Source: Lytechinus pictus
Lineage: Eukaryota > Echinodermata > Echinoidea > Temnopleuroida > Toxopneustidae
NCBI RefSeq assembly: GCF_037042905.1
Contig: NC_087252.1
Coordinates: 2,939,501 to 3,003,500, forward strand
Length of the DNA: 64,000 nucleotides
Reading direction: 5' to 3'
The translations under genes were made by a program, and so were the position numbers. The notes below the pieces were generated by a model. The model ran no database searches. It was not told the DNA's origin and saw only the letters and a list, made by a program, of their open reading frames with translations. Shown in pieces: positions 62,407 through 64,000 of the stretch. The number at the start of each line of letters is the position of its first letter. Position 1 is the stretch's first letter.

Positions 62407-64000
62407 CCCAGCAGTACGCTTAAATAGTTGAGTTTGGAAGCTTTTTTTTTAGTATTTTGGAGAAAGTGAATGAAGGTAAATGAAAGTAAATAAAAGTAAC
62501 TGGGAATATCAATGGCGTTATGAGCAAAACAATATTAGACCAGAAAATGCACAAATCTGCAATTCCATAAGCTGGAATCATAGGAATCATGGGGAAAGAG
62601 AATGTAAATATTGGATATGAAATATAATAACGCTCAATAATATGAATGTGGTCTACAAACTATAAGGCTTTGCCTTGACCTACTAGGTTTGTTTAGTTTT
62701 ATTTTAACTATCAATGGATATGTGATTGAAGCTGGCACGGGTCGATAGTGTTGGTCAGACGACAAACCTTTTTATATGCAGTTTGTGGTTTAACACCCCC
62801 GAGGATGTCCAGATGTTTGGCGATGAATACCAACGATGAAATGATTTTCCATCTCTCTCACCCAGGTGAATATCTATTAATTAGTTAATTGATTAATTTA
62901 CTTATTCATTTATTTTATTTCTAGTTAAGGTAATACAAACACATAGAAGCCTGAAAGACCACCGACTGGTCACCGTCACGGGTTGCGAAATTTGGAAAGT
63001 AAGTGGAAACTGTTTTACTACCATTACGTTATTTACTTGTGTTTATTTAATATAAGCTATTTGAAACACAAGCCTAAACACCAACATTTTGTTTTGTTTA
63101 GAAAACTAAACGTGACTAAGTGCTCCTAAAACCGTAATCTAACATTACAAAAAAGAAGAAGAAAGAAATCAGTATGCCCCAACCTCGAATAATAAAAACA
63201 GGGAAAAGGAAAGCGAGAAGTTGTCAGAAAGCCAGCAAAAACACAATCGAGAAACGGAAAGGAAAGTTTGACAGTCTCGGGTAACTTTATCAAGGATACA
63301 ATGGCTCCTTTCCCTTTTGTAAAACTAGTCTGTAAGTATTTATACTTGACAGGATATTTCAGGGAAAAAATTATGGCTTAAAGGGATTCGAATTTCGCGT
63401 CGTGCTACACTTGCCTCGCCAACTTCATCAATAGGGAAGATTGTAACTTCGAAATGCAAGGACATTTGAGATTGTACAAAACTATTTTTGAAGAATAGAA
63501 GGATCGCCGAAAATTTGAGGCTTTTAATAAACATTTGATTGGCAAAGAAGATGAAGAAAACATTAAGTGGATTTGTTTTGTTTTTGTGTGTTTGTTTCGA
63601 GCAGGCATTTGATTCTCTTTGGCAATTTTACAGCTGCTTGTCGGATGTTTATATGTATGTGTAATGATATAATCTTTTCATTTTTCGCTTGCCACGTGAT
63701 TACGTTGTTGGCCGGATATAACCATGATAGCGGTAGGCCTATATGGTAGATATATCCATATCCTCGGAATTTGAAAATTAAAATAATTTTGGCAAGTGAC
63801 TATAGTATCGTTTCAATTTTCAAAACATTTTTTTTCTCGTTTTATGACAAGACAATAAAACCTGGGTGGTTCCATTTGCTCTGTCGTCAAGTACTCTGCT
63901 GTACATTTCACACATTAATGAGATGACCAACATCAACCCTGGATTGACCACTATGCCCTACATGTATCCTAAACCTTAACCTTAACCTAGCATAAAACCC
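62407..64000. other. AT-rich right end
   Basis: No gene recognised. One isolated acceptor-donor pair at 62925-62998 on the plus strand is discussed separately. Frames at 63340-63749 are unsupported. Confidence 0.4.

Overview
The window is eukaryotic, AT-rich, intron-rich and full of transposons. It most likely comes from a marine deuterostome, and an echinoderm fits best. This rests on the exon-intron structure, the domain set of the gene, many short palindromes of the type TAGGCCTA, and dense families of short inverted-repeat elements. The species cannot be named from the sequence alone.

One protein-coding gene dominates. It lies on the minus strand, starts at 49152 and runs off the left edge at base 1. 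I assembled 23 coding exons by hand from splice sites and reading phase, and every junction keeps frame. The product is a type I membrane protein of the Mesh/SUSD2/MUC4-related class. The order is signal peptide, NIDO, Ig-like E-set (IPT/TIG-like), AMOP, VWD (with an intact GDPH motif), a linker rich in acidic residues, two sushi (CCP) domains, a transmembrane helix and a cytoplasmic tail. The ectodomain is about 1076 residues.

The 3' end offers two mutually exclusive membrane-and-tail cassettes. Cassette A (13818-13965 plus 12650-12782) gives a complete protein of about 1169 residues. Cassette B (4334-4446, 1123-1293 and the partial exon at 1-230) gives a different transmembrane helix and a longer Lys/Pro/Ser-rich tail that continues outside the window. 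Exon phases allow either cassette after the second sushi exon but forbid A followed by B. This is the most interesting biological signal here.

Layout from right to left along the gene: 49153-64000 is upstream intergenic DNA with repeats only. 40931-49152 holds the signal peptide and most of NIDO. 34355-36520 holds the end of NIDO, the E-set, a linker and the start of AMOP. An intron of about 10.7 kb (23631-34354) holds a 15-bp minisatellite in four blocks and a decayed non-LTR reverse transcriptase. 12650-23630 holds the rest of AMOP, VWD, sushi, and cassette A. 1-4446 holds cassette B.

Mobile DNA seen: a 5'-truncated, frameshifted Jockey/CR1-type reverse transcriptase; three full inverted-repeat elements with TTAA ends plus one solo end; about a dozen other inverted-repeat (MITE-like) elements, one with a clean 8-bp duplication; two long foldback elements (37516-40409 and 57083-59272) with internal arrays; several tRNA-like segments, one of which sits between long inverted repeats. 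No bacterial-type operons, CRISPR arrays or viral genes were seen. All coordinates were read by eye, so repeat edges may be off by a few bases.
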